Assembly: GCA_963768715.1 (NCBI GenBank)
Contig: CAVYJC010000003.1
Location: 186,001-250,000 of the forward strand
Direction: 5' to 3'
Origin: DATKEJ01 sp963768715
GTDB lineage: Bacteria; Bacteroidota; Rhodothermia; Rhodothermales; DATKEJ01
DNA: 64,000 nucleotides
The notes under the pieces: model-generated
Database searches by the model: none
What the model saw: only the letters and a program-made list of their open reading frames with translations
What the model was told of the DNA's origin: nothing
Program-made: the position numbers and the translations under genes
Part shown: positions 34,701 to 44,229 of the stretch, piece after piece
Numbering within the stretch: the stretch's first letter is position 1
How the letters are laid out: every line of letters starts with the position of its first letter

Positions 34701-34727
34701 CAAAATACGATCCCGAATCTGCGACAA
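34701..34727 (-). promoter_or_regulatory. Promoter of the DUF4783/histidine kinase operon
   Basis: Read on the minus strand: TTG (34727-34725), exactly 17 bases, then TATTTTG (34707-34701). This is the same layout as the mdh promoter. It is 70 bases upstream of the DUF4783 ATG, in the gap after mutS2. Confidence 0.5.
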
Positions 34728-34811
34728 CCTGACTCCATTGAGATTCGAGGTGTTCTGGACGTTCCCGTTTCGATGCGGCACAGCCGGGTGTCACCAATAT
34801 TGGACGCTACG

Positions 34812-37211
34812 TCAACTTAGCACTACATACGTTACCCCTGCACCACCCTGGTCGATGGGCGCCTCCTCGATCGAGGAAACTACATACATCGATCGGAGAT
34901 GACCGCGAATGGCGTCTCGAAGCGCCCCTGTGCCCGTCCCATGCAAAATTTCTACCCGTCGGAGACCCGCCCTGATTGCCTCGTCCAGATATTTTTCGAC
35001 GGCGGGAAGCGCATCGGCCACGCGATATCCGCGCAGGTCGAGCCGGGGCGTAATATGCAGCGACGGCTCCATCGTGGCCACCGCTCTCACTTGCCTCGTT
35101 TTCTTAGGACGATTGACACGTTCAAGGCGAGACGAATCGACGTGCATCTGGGCCAGTTCGAAGGCAACTACTGCCTCGTCGTCCTCGAGACGGAGGATCT
35201 CGCCGATTGCCGACCCTCCATCCAGAACCACGCTGTCACCTGGCTCCAACGGTCGATCGTTCGTCGCGACCGGTTTCGGAGCCTTCACCGCCTCGGCGGC
35301 TTTCGGCTTTCGGGCATTTACTTCCTTCTGGAAGGTTCCGAGACGCTCGCGGGCCTCTTTCGTCTTCGTCTTTTCGGCCTGCGATTCTTTTATCTCCCGG
35401 ATCGTATTCTCAATAGCTCGATTCGCCTCCTTGAGAAGGTCCTCAGCCTTCTCATGAGCCTGATGCATAATCGCCGCCCGACTGCTCTCCAGGTGTTCTT
35501 TCGCGGCCAGATGATCGCTCTCGGCGGCCTCAGCGCGCCGCAATCGAGACGACAGATCCGAGGACTGTTTCTCTACGTCCTGTCTGGCCTTCGAAAGTTC
35601 GAGGATCAGCTCCTCGATCCGGCTCCTCTCAGCGCCGAAATAATCCTGGGCTCTTTTCAGCAGTACATCTGGAAAATCGGCTCGCTCCGCGATTTCCAGG
35701 GCATAGGAAGAGCCCGGAACGCCCGGCTCGAAGACGTAGGTAGGTTGAAGTCGATCCGGATCAAAACGCATCGCTCCGTTGACCAGGCCGGGGGTGTCGT
35801 GTGCGAGCGCCTTCAAACCCCCAAAGTGCGTCGTGACGATGATGAATCCACCCTGCCTGGACAAATGTTCGAGAACGGCGGCCGCAATCGCCTCACCGGC
35901 CGCAGGGTCGGTTCCCGTTCCGATTTCGTCGATAAGAATCAGGCTGTGCGGACCTGCCAGCTCCACAATCCTCTTCAGGCTTTCCAGATGAGACGAAAAC
36001 GTCGACAGATCGTTTTCGAGCGACTGGTCGTCTCCAAAACTCACCATCAGCCGATCGAAAAGCGGTATGACCGAACCTTCCCGGCATGGGACGGGAACGC
36101 CATACGACAGCATGAGCGCGAGGAGACCGATCGTCTTCATCGCCACGGACTTGCCTCCCGCATTCGGTCCGGAGATCACAAGCGTTCGCTCGGGCGCTTC
36201 AAGGGTGAGATCCAATGGCACGATCGGCCTGGCCTCCGCACCGCGGACCATCGCCTGGCGTCTGAGAAGGTGAAGCGCCGGATTCACCGCACGCTGGATT
36301 CGTATTGCGTCGGTGTTACCAATTTGTGGAACGACGGCATCCAGCTCATTCGCCAGATGCGCTTTGGCCCGATGCAGGTCATGATGTGCCAGTAGGTGCT
36401 GGTTCTGAAGGAGAGCGTCAGAAACGACACGGATCGAATCGGTAACCTTTATCAATATGCGTACGATCTCGCGCCTTTCCTGCGCTTCAAGAAGACGGAG
36501 CTCGTTTCCGAGTTCCAGACATTCTTCGGGCTCCAGAAAGGCAGTCTTACCGGAAGCGGACGTGTCGACAATGGAACCCGATAGTTTGCGTCGCCCCTCT
36601 ACCCTGACGGGAATCACCAGGCGTCCCGCCCGTATGGTCGGAGCCTCCCCGGCATCATAACCGGCGTCGCGGGCCGCAGAGAGCGCCCGCTCTGCCGCGG
36701 TGCGAATCGCCGCTTCCTGGCCCTTCATCTGCTTCCTGATCCGCCGGAGATCCGGTGAGGCATCGTCCCTGACATTGCCCTGGTCATCGACGATCCTTGA
36801 CAGCGTCTTTTCGAGGTCCGCGTCGACCAACACACCCGCGCATGAAGCGGCCAGTGCGGGAAACTGATCCTTGCGATCTGTAAAGAATTGCGCGACATGA
36901 CGCGCCAGGGAAAGTGACGCGATTACACCAACGAGCGCCTCCGGCTCCAGCCATGATCCCGCCGGCGTGCAGTTGCGCAGCTCTTCTGTCAGATCGGGCA
37001 GGCCCGCGAGACCGGGACTCTGACCGCCCCGCAATGCCTCCTGCCACTCGGAAACAGATCGGAGTCGAGCCGCTGCTTCATCGGCGCCGGCGACGGGAAA
37101 CTCAGACCGCGCAACGTCCAATCCGGCACTCGACTGCAGCCTTCCCTCGATGCTTCGACGAATGACGTCGAAGCCGAGCTTCAACTCGATATCGTGCGGA
37201 TAGCATTCCAC
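34812..37211 (-). CDS. mutS2: Endonuclease MutS2 with Smr domain
   Basis: 799 residues. The N-terminal part has the MutS core helices (domain III). The ATPase at about 335-520 has Walker A SGPNAGGKSVAMKT near 347, FGDDQSLENDLSTFSSHL, Walker B LILIDEIGTGTDP and VVTTHFGGLKALA. A long coiled coil (about 525-640) follows, then a KOW-like segment, and an Smr nuclease domain at the end (LDLRGYRVADALPAVEKYLD, VEILHGTGTGALRDAI). MutS2 suppresses homologous recombination or rescues collided ribosomes, depending on the species. Confidence 0.96.
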   Translation of the reverse strand: MECYPHDIELKLGFDVIRRSIEGRLQSSAGLDVARSEFPVAGADEAAARLRSVSEWQEALRGGQSPGLAGLPDLTEELRNCTPAGSWLEPEALVGVIASLSLARHVAQFFTDRKDQFPALAASCAGVLVDADLEKTLSRIVDDQGNVRDDASPDLRRIRKQMKGQEAAIRTAAERALSAARDAGYDAGEAPTIRAGRLVIPVRVEGRRKLSGSIVDTSASGKTAFLEPEECLELGNELRLLEAQERREIVRILIKVTDSIRVVSDALLQNQHLLAHHDLHRAKAHLANELDAVVPQIGNTDAIRIQRAVNPALHLLRRQAMVRGAEARPIVPLDLTLEAPERTLVISGPNAGGKSVAMKTIGLLALMLSYGVPVPCREGSVIPLFDRLMVSFGDDQSLENDLSTFSSHLESLKRIVELAGPHSLILIDEIGTGTDPAAGEAIAAAVLEHLSRQGGFIIVTTHFGGLKALAHDTPGLVNGAMRFDPDRLQPTYVFEPGVPGSSYALEIAERADFPDVLLKRAQDYFGAERSRIEELILELSKARQDVEKQSSDLSSRLRRAEAAESDHLAAKEHLESSRAAIMHQAHEKAEDLLKEANRAIENTIREIKESQAEKTKTKEARERLGTFQKEVNARKPKAAEAVKAPKPVATNDRPLEPGDSVVLDGGSAIGEILRLEDDEAVVAFELAQMHVDSSRLERVNRPKKTRQVRAVATMEPSLHITPRLDLRGYRVADALPAVEKYLDEAIRAGLRRVEILHGTGTGALRDAIRGHLRSMYVVSSIEEAPIDQGGAGVTYVVLS

Positions 37212-37229
37212 CGTCGGCTCCCGGGAGTA

Positions 37230-38225
37230 TTATCCGGATGACGAATGGTCGCCAATATTCAACTTGTTGAGGGGCCCGACCAGACTTGCATCCCGCCCGA
37301 TGAGCGAATCGACGAGGTGGGATGTCTTTATCCGAGCTCCTGAGAAGATCAGCGAGTTGCGAATGATGGAATCTGTTATTTCGGCCCCGGCCTCGATCAC
37401 CACGTTCGGTCCCACCACCGAGTGGCGTACGACGGCGCCCTCTCCGATAAAGACGGGCTCAATAACCACCGACTCTTCCACGACGCCGAGCTTGCGGGCT
37501 TCGCCCGGACGCTTGAGCAGGAATCGGCTCGTGTCCATCAGCGCGTCTATCGTCCCGCAATCGAGCCAGTCGGTAACCTGCGCTGTCTTGATGACCTTTC
37601 CCTGCTTCACGAGATAGTCAAAAGCGTCGGTCAATTGATACTCACTACCGTGGCCCGTAACGTCGTTCTCTATGATGTGCTGCAGCGCAGCGCGAAGCTG
37701 TTCACCTTTCTGGACATAGTAGATGCCGATCAAGGCCTCGTGCGAAATGATCTCGGCGGGCTTTTCGATGAAATCGGTAATCTTATCGCCATCCTTCATC
37801 ACAACGCCAAACCGGCGGGGATCCTCCACCCACTTCACGAAGGCCACGACGTCGGCGCCTTCGAGAGACACCGCACCGTCGATCGTGAAGACCGTGTCGG
37901 CAAAGACCGTGATAATTTCCCCCTCGAGGAAATCCTTGGCGCAGTAGACAGCGTGCCCCGTGCCCAGCGCCTCGTCCTGATAGACGAACGAAGCCGTCAT
38001 GCCGTGACGCGCACAGATCCTCGAAAGCTGGTCATTGACCTCAGTCGGGAAATCCCCCAGCACGAAGACCCCTTCGGTCAGTGGCCGCGGGAGCACCTCT
38101 GTAAACGTATTGACGATTCGTTCAACCATCGGCACACCGACTACCGGAAGCAGCGGCTTTGGCGTTACGTGCGTGTGGGGTCGGAGGCGTGTCCCACGCC
38201 CCGCCATGGGAATGATCAGCTTCAT
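37230..38225 (-). CDS. Sugar nucleotidyltransferase with left-handed beta-helix tail
   Basis: 331 residues from the MKLIIPMAG start (an in-frame methionine lies two residues earlier). Residues 1-235 are a GT-A-like nucleotidyltransferase: LIIPMAGRGTRLRPHTHVTPKPLLPV is the nucleotide-binding signature, DEALGTGHAV and VFADTVF follow, with the metal-binding Asp, then FIEKPAE. The last 80 residues are hexapeptide-like (VIEPVFIGEGAVVRHSVVG). It resembles glucose-1-phosphate thymidylyl- or uridylyltransferases, product uncertain. It is 18 bases downstream of nothing but an intergenic promoter region and 19 bases ahead of mutS2, so the two may be co-transcribed. Confidence 0.87.
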   Translation of the reverse strand: MKLIIPMAGRGTRLRPHTHVTPKPLLPVVGVPMVERIVNTFTEVLPRPLTEGVFVLGDFPTEVNDQLSRICARHGMTASFVYQDEALGTGHAVYCAKDFLEGEIITVFADTVFTIDGAVSLEGADVVAFVKWVEDPRRFGVVMKDGDKITDFIEKPAEIISHEALIGIYYVQKGEQLRAALQHIIENDVTGHGSEYQLTDAFDYLVKQGKVIKTAQVTDWLDCGTIDALMDTSRFLLKRPGEARKLGVVEESVVIEPVFIGEGAVVRHSVVGPNVVIEAGAEITDSIIRNSLIFSGARIKTSHLVDSLIGRDASLVGPLNKLNIGDHSSSG

Positions 38226-38474
38226 CAGCAATTCGTGTTGTGGTCCGCCAAACTACGGTGCCCCGCCCACTGATTCATACCCACAAGCGCCCTCTCCGGA
38301 CAGACTCACAGCTTTTTACCCAAACATCGGGAACACGACTCCGTATTTTGAGCGTTATATGAAATTCTGAATTCGGGACCGTTGTCAGGCTTGGAACGAT
38401 TCTTGTACAGGTCAGGACTAAACGTTGTCCACCTGACCCGGTCAGCCCCCGAGAGTCACAACAAACTCAATGTC

Positions 38475-39320
38475 ATGAATCGAACGACGTCACATCGACG
38501 CCCCTTCCTTCTGATCGCTCAAGCGGTGCTCGGCCTCCTAATTACCGTCGCAGCGTTTAGCTCGTCAATCGCTCAGTCGCCCGACCCAGACGCTGCGGCG
38601 AAGTACAACGAAGGTCTCGAGCTTCTGAAGTCGAAGGACTACGAGAAAGCGTTGACTGTATTCCTCGATGCCGAGAACATCGCTAAAAAGGCAGGGGACA
38701 AGGGTACTGCTGGAAAGGCCAATAGTTACGCTTACCGCCTGTGCTACAACGTTGGTGTCGGCTACCACAAGGACGGCGCCGAAGCCAAGGCGCTCGAGTT
38801 CTTCGACAAAGGCATCGAACTCGAGCCCAGCTACTACAAGAATTACAAAGGCAAGGCGGCCGTTTACAAGAGCCAGGGGAATGAAGAGGCTGCTATGGAG
38901 ACATACATCAAGACGGGTGAAGTCGCCACCGCTGCCGGAGAGCTGGAAGAACGTTCGAAGGCGCGTGCCCAAGCTGAAGGTTTCGTCGCCAAGGCGCTGC
39001 AGGACAAGGACTACAAGAAGGTCATCAAGAACGGAAATATCTTCCTGCAGTATCTCGAAACGGCAGACGTGCACTACTACATGTCGCACGCTGCCAATGA
39101 GCTGGGCAATTATCAGGACGCGCTCGACCATGCAGACAAAGCTCTGGCGCTCGAGACCGGCTCAAGGGCGTCAAAGGCCAAAATCTATTTTGAGAAGGCC
39201 GAAGCCCAAAAGAACCTGGCCCAGTATCAGCTCGCTCGTCAATCGTACGCAGATGCGGCTTACGGCGATTTCAAGCAGCGTGCAGAGCACGAAATAGAGG
39301 TCCTGGACGGCTCTCAGTAG
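38475..39320 (+). CDS. Secreted TPR-repeat protein
   Basis: 281 residues. The signal peptide (FLLIAQAVLGLLITVAAFSSSIAQS) argues for ATG 38475 rather than the more upstream frame start. Mature sequence is mostly helical with tetratricopeptide repeats, for example AAKYNEGLELLKSKDYEKAL, ALEFFDKGIELEPSYYKNYK and YQDALDHADKALALETGS. Lysine and glutamate rich, so likely periplasmic. TPRs mediate protein-protein contacts; the partner is unknown. A TATTTTG box at 38344-38350 lies upstream, and a strong terminator follows. Confidence 0.82.
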   Translation: MNRTTSHRRPFLLIAQAVLGLLITVAAFSSSIAQSPDPDAAAKYNEGLELLKSKDYEKALTVFLDAENIAKKAGDKGTAGKANSYAYRLCYNVGVGYHKDGAEAKALEFFDKGIELEPSYYKNYKGKAAVYKSQGNEEAAMETYIKTGEVATAAGELEERSKARAQAEGFVAKALQDKDYKKVIKNGNIFLQYLETADVHYYMSHAANELGNYQDALDHADKALALETGSRASKAKIYFEKAEAQKNLAQYQLARQSYADAAYGDFKQRAEHEIEVLDGSQ

Positions 39321-39344
39321 TCGGTTCGCCGCATGACTCCTTTC

Positions 39345-39386
39345 GAACCCGCAGTCGCGTATCGTGGCTGCGGGTTCTTCTTTTCT
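39345..39386 (+). terminator. Intrinsic terminator after the TPR gene
   Basis: GAACCCGCAG (39345-39354) pairs perfectly with CTGCGGGTTC (39368-39377), followed by TTCTTTTCT. It is 25 bases past the TPR stop and separates it from the wbp genes. Confidence 0.85.
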
Positions 39387-39492
39387 GTCGCGGTGGGTAG
39401 ATTCGTACAGCCTGCCCGGATCGAGACCGACTGCTGCGAGTACTTACTGCCCGGCGGCGAACTTCTTCCGGCCATGTAACCCAGGATTTCTA

Positions 39493-40242
39493 ATGACCTC
39501 ATCATCAATAGCCCAGTCCGCGCGCATCGCCGACCAGGTCGTTTTGGGCGAGTTCTGCGTAGTCGGGCAGGATGTCGAGATCGGCTCGGGATGCCGGATC
39601 GGCCACCATGTCATCATCCACGATGGCGTACGAATAGGCAAATCAGTGCGCATCGACGATCATGCCGTAATCGGGAAACAACCCATTCGTGCCCGCCGGA
39701 GCGCCTTACCCGACTCGGGGGGCCAACCTCCGACCGTTGTTTCAGATCATTGCCAGATTGGAACCGCCGCCATCGTTTACGCCGGCGCCGTCCTCGACGA
39801 GGGAGTACTCGTGGCTGATCTGGCGACCGTTCGGGAAGACGTCCGCGTCGGAACATTCACCATCGTCGGCCGCGGCGTAGCGATCGAGCAGCATTGTACA
39901 ATCGGAGCTCGCTGTAAGCTCGAAACCAATGCCTACATCACAGCATACTCCACCGTAGAAGATGATGTTTTCGTCGCCCCGGGCGTCCTGACGAGCAACG
40001 ACCGGTTCATGGGACGAACAGAGGCCAGGCTGAAACAATTCAAGGGCGTTCACGCCCGGCAGGGCGCGCGCCTGGGCGTAGGGGCAATCATCCTCCCGGG
40101 CATCGTTCTCGCCGAAGAATCGGTTGCAGGAGCAGGCGCCGTGATTACCAGGGAGACCGAAACGGCGACCATCTACACAGGAGTCCCGGGCCGGCCTCTC
40201 AAAGGTGTACCGGACGAACAGATCCTTACCCGGAAGAAATGA
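39493..40242 (+). CDS. Acyltransferase of the WbpD/WlbB type (hexapeptide repeat)
   Basis: 249 residues, a left-handed beta-helix built of hexapeptide repeats (VVLGEFCVVGQDVEIGSGCRIG, VIIHDGVRIGKSVRIDD). The catalytic-type stretch NAYITAYSTVEDDVFVAPGV and the KGVHARQGARLGVGAIILPGIV turn are typical of UDP-3-amino-2-acetamido-uronate N-acetyltransferases. It adds acetyl to the 3-amino group made by the aminotransferase encoded next. Start ATG 39493 chosen because the repeats begin there; the longer frame overlaps a terminator. It overlaps the next gene by four bases (ATGA). Confidence 0.82.
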   Translation: MTSSSIAQSARIADQVVLGEFCVVGQDVEIGSGCRIGHHVIIHDGVRIGKSVRIDDHAVIGKQPIRARRSALPDSGGQPPTVVSDHCQIGTAAIVYAGAVLDEGVLVADLATVREDVRVGTFTIVGRGVAIEQHCTIGARCKLETNAYITAYSTVEDDVFVAPGVLTSNDRFMGRTEARLKQFKGVHARQGARLGVGAIILPGIVLAEESVAGAGAVITRETETATIYTGVPGRPLKGVPDEQILTRKK

Positions 40243-41408
40243 TTCAAACCGACGCCACGAAGGCACCCCCCGCAGTTCCCATCCCGATGGTCGATCTGGA
40301 GACCCAGTACCTACGGATCAAGGGGGAGATAGATGAGGCAATAGAAGACGTGCTCGCGAGCACGCGTTTCATCAAGGGACCCGTCGTTGCTGCATTCGAA
40401 GAAGAACTCGCCGCGCATCTGGGCGGAAACCACGCTCTCGGTGTAGCCAACGGTACCGACGCGCTGCAAGTCGCCCTGATGGCTCTCGGGGTCGGTCCGG
40501 GCGACGAGGTCATAACACCCGCTTTTTCGTTCGTTGCGGCTGCCGAAATGGTCGCACTTTTGGGTGCTCAACCCGTATTCGCAGAAATTGACGCCGAGAC
40601 GTTCAACATCAGCGTCGAACACGCCGCGTCGTTGGTTACGAATCGGACGGCCGCCATTATTCCGGTCCACCTCTACGGTCAGGCGGCGGACATGGATGGA
40701 ATCATGCAGCTTGCAGAGCGTCACGGCATCCCGGTCATAGAGGATGCTGCCCAAGCTGTAGGATCCCGACACCGCGAACGTCCCGTGGGGTACATCGGTC
40801 GCATCGGCACGCTCTCCTTCTTCCCGTCCAAGAATCTGGGTTGTTATGGAGACGGCGGCGCTGTGCTGACAAACGATCCTGCCGTGCACCGGCGGATGGC
40901 GGAGTTGGCTAACCACGGAGCCCGTCAGAAGTATCGGAACGAACAGGTCGGCCTGAACAGTCGCCTCGACGCCATTCAGGCGGCGATCCTCCGAGTCAAA
41001 CTCCGATATCTGGACACGTTCACTGATGCCAGGCAGGCGGCCGCCCAACGTTACGATCAACTCTTCGCAGGGATGCCTGAGATTGTGGCACCGGTCATCG
41101 CCGAAGACGCCACCCACGTGTTTCACCAGTACACGATCCGTCTGCGTGGTAGAGACGCTGAAACAAGAGATGCCCTCGCCACCTTTCTGAAAACGCGGGA
41201 AATCGCCACCGCGGTCTACTACCCTGCGCCCCTGTACCATTTCGAGGCGTATCGGGACGGTCTCCGCGGTACTGATCGACTCGTCGAAACCGAGCGGGCC
41301 TGTCGGGAAGTCATATCTCTTCCGATGCACACGGAACTGAGAGAAGAACAACAGATCCGTATCGTCGATGGAATCGCCGCGTTTCTGAGGGAGTATCGAA
41401 ATGGCTGA
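40239..41408 (+). CDS. DegT/DnrJ/EryC1 aminotransferase of the WbpE type
   Basis: 389 residues, PLP fold type I. PVPMVDLETQYLRIKGEID at the start, ALGVANGTDALQVALMALGVGPGDEV, AIIPVHLYGQAADMDGIM, VIEDAAQAVGSRHRERPVG and the PLP lysine in LSFFPSKNLGCYGDGGAV near residue 200. This matches the UDP-2-acetamido-3-oxo-uronate aminotransferases, which place a 3-amino group using glutamate. Overlaps the preceding gene by ATGA and the next by eight bases, so all three are translated together. Confidence 0.9.
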   Translation: MIQTDATKAPPAVPIPMVDLETQYLRIKGEIDEAIEDVLASTRFIKGPVVAAFEEELAAHLGGNHALGVANGTDALQVALMALGVGPGDEVITPAFSFVAAAEMVALLGAQPVFAEIDAETFNISVEHAASLVTNRTAAIIPVHLYGQAADMDGIMQLAERHGIPVIEDAAQAVGSRHRERPVGYIGRIGTLSFFPSKNLGCYGDGGAVLTNDPAVHRRMAELANHGARQKYRNEQVGLNSRLDAIQAAILRVKLRYLDTFTDARQAAAQRYDQLFAGMPEIVAPVIAEDATHVFHQYTIRLRGRDAETRDALATFLKTREIATAVYYPAPLYHFEAYRDGLRGTDRLVETERACREVISLPMHTELREEQQIRIVDGIAAFLREYRNG

Positions 41409-42417
41409 TCCGATTGGTCTGGCCCAAGTGGGCGTCGGCTACTGGGGCAAGAATCTCCTCCGAAACTTCAGCCGCCTGCCCGGAGCGCGCGTGATCGCGA
41501 CTTTCGACCACAGGGAGCAAATTCGCGAGGAAACAGCCGGAGACTATCCCAACGTCTTCCATGCAGCCAGCTTTGACGAGATGCTGGCGAGACCCGGCGT
41601 CGAGGCCGTCGTCATTGCAACGGACACACCCAACCATTTCGAACTGGCAAGGCGGGCTCTCGTCGAAAACAAGCACGTCTTCGTCGAGAAACCGATGACC
41701 CAAACGGTGGAGCAGGCTGAAGAGCTCGTAGCGCTCGCCGAGGCCAATGGATGCCACCTGATGGTCGGGCACCTTCTCCTTTATCACCCGGCTTATCAGT
41801 ACGTTCAGAAGGCCGTGTCGGAAGGGCAGCTCGGGGACGTTTACTACCTCTATGCCATCAGGGCCAATCTCGGCATTGTGCGCCAGCATGAGAACGTGCT
41901 CGAGAGCCTCGCGCCTCACGACATCGCCGTAGCACTGGCCATCCTTCGGGGCAAACCCGTCGGCGTTGCCGCGCAGGGAAGCGCCTACCTTCAGCCCGGC
42001 ATCGAGGACGTGTGCTTCACATCAGTGTTCTTCGAAGACGGCGCACTGGCCCATCTGCATTCAAGCTGGCTGGATCCGAACAAGATTCGTAAGCTTACTG
42101 TCGTCGGATCAGAGCGAATGGCTGTGATCGATGACCTCGAAGGCCGCGAAAAGATCAGGTTGTATGATCGAGATCTCTCGGTCGACGAGACCCCATATGC
42201 CGACTACGCCGGAGCCATCTCGGTGCGCGCTGGTGACATTATGATTCCCCGTGTAGACACCAGCGAACCTCTGAAACTCGAGTGCCAACATTTCGTCGAC
42301 TGCGTTCAGACGGGCCGCACGCCACGCACAAACGGGCGTAGCGGTTTAGAGGTGATGCGTATACTCTCGGCGGCACAGGAATCACTTAAGAACCGCGGTG
42401 CGGTCATCGATCTGTAA
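41401..42417 (+). CDS. Gfo/Idh/MocA oxidoreductase of the WbpB type
   Basis: 338 residues. NAD-binding VGVGYWGKNLLRNFSRLP at the N-terminus, VVIATDTPNHFELARRALVENKHVFVEKPMT (the dehydrogenase EKP motif), LMVGHLLLYHPAYQYV and HDIAVALAIL downstream. The family oxidises UDP-GlcNAc-uronate at C3 in the diacetamido-uronate pathway. The three genes WbpD-E-B are in one tight run. Confidence 0.9.
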   Translation: MADPIGLAQVGVGYWGKNLLRNFSRLPGARVIATFDHREQIREETAGDYPNVFHAASFDEMLARPGVEAVVIATDTPNHFELARRALVENKHVFVEKPMTQTVEQAEELVALAEANGCHLMVGHLLLYHPAYQYVQKAVSEGQLGDVYYLYAIRANLGIVRQHENVLESLAPHDIAVALAILRGKPVGVAAQGSAYLQPGIEDVCFTSVFFEDGALAHLHSSWLDPNKIRKLTVVGSERMAVIDDLEGREKIRLYDRDLSVDETPYADYAGAISVRAGDIMIPRVDTSEPLKLECQHFVDCVQTGRTPRTNGRSGLEVMRILSAAQESLKNRGAVIDL

Positions 42418-42436
42418 CCCCAGCTAAGTCGGCACC

Positions 42437-44146
42437 ATGAGTCGCATGCGATCGCTACGAACGCTCCTTCTCACAACGTGTCTCTCCACGTTGTCGGCGA
42501 GCGCTTTTGCTCAGAGCGACGGCTTGCTGCAGATCAACGATCCCATCCACAACTTTCTCGCCTGGGAATATGCAGCGGGAAGGCTGCCTTACGCGTTCTT
42601 GTCTCACCAACCGCTCTCCGCGTACGAGGCCAGAATCTATCTCGACCGCGTGGCGGAACACGCAGACGAACTCAACGACGTCGAGCGACAACTCCTCGCC
42701 CGCTACCGCGGAGAAGCGACACTCAGCCAGGCAAAGCGCCTCCATGATCGATACGGCGTGCTCTATGCGAATGGGACCGACTTCATCTCTTCCAAAGCGG
42801 AAGACTACTCCGTACAGTTCAATCCGCTTCTGTATCTGAGTGGAGGCATTGCGCATCGATCGATTGGCGAGGAAGGTTCACGCAGCCTCTTCATGTGGCA
42901 GAATACCCGGGGGGCCCGCTTTTCGGGCGGCCTCGCCGAAAGCATCTTTTTCGAAACACGCATCGAGGAGAACCAGCGCATCCCAGGGATCCCGCAGTTC
43001 GACAAGAACACGGCGCCCCGCCTCGGAAGCGTAAAATTCAAGTCCGGTGCAGACCGCCTCGACACCAATTCGGCGTATGACTACTTCGTCGCGACAGGGG
43101 TCGTCGGGGCGCGGACGAAACACTTTGAGATTCGATTCGGGCGAGACCGTAATCTCTGGGGAATCGGCAAGAGCTCCGTCGAGCTCTCAAACTACGCCAC
43201 CGTGTACGATCAGCTTCAGATCCGCACCACCGTCGGGCGTTTTCAGTACACAAACCTCTTCGCCGCATTCTCGGATTTGACCGACCTTCCGAACAACTTC
43301 GAAGAAAACACCACCATTCCTCGCAAGTACGGCGCGTTTCACAGACTCGCGCTGAATGTCAGCCACAATATCAAGCTCGGCTTGTTCGAGGCGGTCGTGT
43401 TCGCAGAAGACTCGACACGCACGGGATTCGATGTGAGCTATCTCAATCCCGTCATATTCTACCGAGCGGTCGAATCGGATCGCGGCAGTTCGGCTAACGT
43501 CGTCGCAGGCGGTGACTTCGACTGGCTCGTAAGACCGGGCTTCCTCACCTACGTGCAGGTCGTCATCGACGAATTCAAGCTCTCCGAACTGGGTCATCCG
43601 AACCGAGGATGGTGGGCGAACAAATGGAGCTGGATGGGCGGATTCGAGGTCCTGGATCCAATTCCGGGCATCCCGAATCTGAGGATGCGCGTCGAATACA
43701 CCCGGACGCGACCCTTTACCTTCAGTCACCGGATCGCCAATCAGGGATATATCCACTACGAAGATCTGCTCGGCCATCCGTCGGGCCCGAATTCCGAAGA
43801 CGTCGGCCTCTTCTTCACGTATCAACCAAAGACACGCATCTTTGCCGAACTCAACGTGGCTGCGACGATTCGGGGACGAAACTCCGCCACTGAAAACTTC
43901 GGGTCCGATCCTGGAGTGTCGTACCTGTCGAGAGACGGGGATTTCGGACATCAGATCCTCCAGGGAATACCACAAAACCGAGTGCTCATTGAAGGCCACG
44001 GAGGCTATGAGCTGTTCCCGAACCTCTTCTTTGAGGCCGCATTCCAGTTCGAACACATACGAGACGGGGAAACGGGCGACGACTGGTATTTCGTGCCTAT
44101 GACGATGCTGCGGTGGGGACTCCCTTTCCAGAGCCGCCGCTACTAG
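42437..44146 (+). CDS. Wzi-type capsule assembly outer-membrane protein
   Basis: 569 residues with a signal peptide (LLTTCLSTLSASAFAQ) and a mature sequence of alternating aromatic strands ending in a terminal strand LRWGLPFQSRRY, typical of an outer-membrane beta-barrel. Landmarks of the Wzi/CapsuleAss family: an N-terminal helical bundle (NDPIHNFLAWEYAAGRLP), FEIRFGRDRNLWGIGKSSVELSNYA and DVSYLNPVIFYRAVE. In enteric bacteria Wzi is a lectin that holds capsule at the surface. It follows the wbp genes by 19 bases, which ties those sugars to a surface polysaccharide. Confidence 0.82.
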   Translation: MSRMRSLRTLLLTTCLSTLSASAFAQSDGLLQINDPIHNFLAWEYAAGRLPYAFLSHQPLSAYEARIYLDRVAEHADELNDVERQLLARYRGEATLSQAKRLHDRYGVLYANGTDFISSKAEDYSVQFNPLLYLSGGIAHRSIGEEGSRSLFMWQNTRGARFSGGLAESIFFETRIEENQRIPGIPQFDKNTAPRLGSVKFKSGADRLDTNSAYDYFVATGVVGARTKHFEIRFGRDRNLWGIGKSSVELSNYATVYDQLQIRTTVGRFQYTNLFAAFSDLTDLPNNFEENTTIPRKYGAFHRLALNVSHNIKLGLFEAVVFAEDSTRTGFDVSYLNPVIFYRAVESDRGSSANVVAGGDFDWLVRPGFLTYVQVVIDEFKLSELGHPNRGWWANKWSWMGGFEVLDPIPGIPNLRMRVEYTRTRPFTFSHRIANQGYIHYEDLLGHPSGPNSEDVGLFFTYQPKTRIFAELNVAATIRGRNSATENFGSDPGVSYLSRDGDFGHQILQGIPQNRVLIEGHGGYELFPNLFFEAAFQFEHIRDGETGDDWYFVPMTMLRWGLPFQSRRY

Positions 44147-44176
44147 GGCCTTTTACAACTTTCCGGGATTGTCGCG

Positions 44177-44226
44177 TTGCTGCACAGAAATGCGACCAAA
44201 CAAGGAGCAAGGAGCAACGTGCAGCA
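44177..44226. repeat. Inverted repeat between converging wzi and cysQ
   Basis: TGCTGCAC (44178-44185) and GTGCAGCA (44219-44226) pair perfectly across 33 bases, and GTCGC/GCGAC (44171-44175/44192-44196) offers a competing hairpin. It lies between converging genes and may help end transcription, but no T-run follows on either strand. Confidence 0.35.
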
Positions 44227-44229
44227 GTG

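Noticed and set aside
34899..36395. 498-codon frame opposite mutS2
   Set aside because: It is the antisense of a highly conserved protein; long antisense frames are expected at this GC content.
40311..41351. 346-codon frame opposite the WbpE-like gene
   Set aside because: Antisense shadow of an aminotransferase with all PLP motifs.
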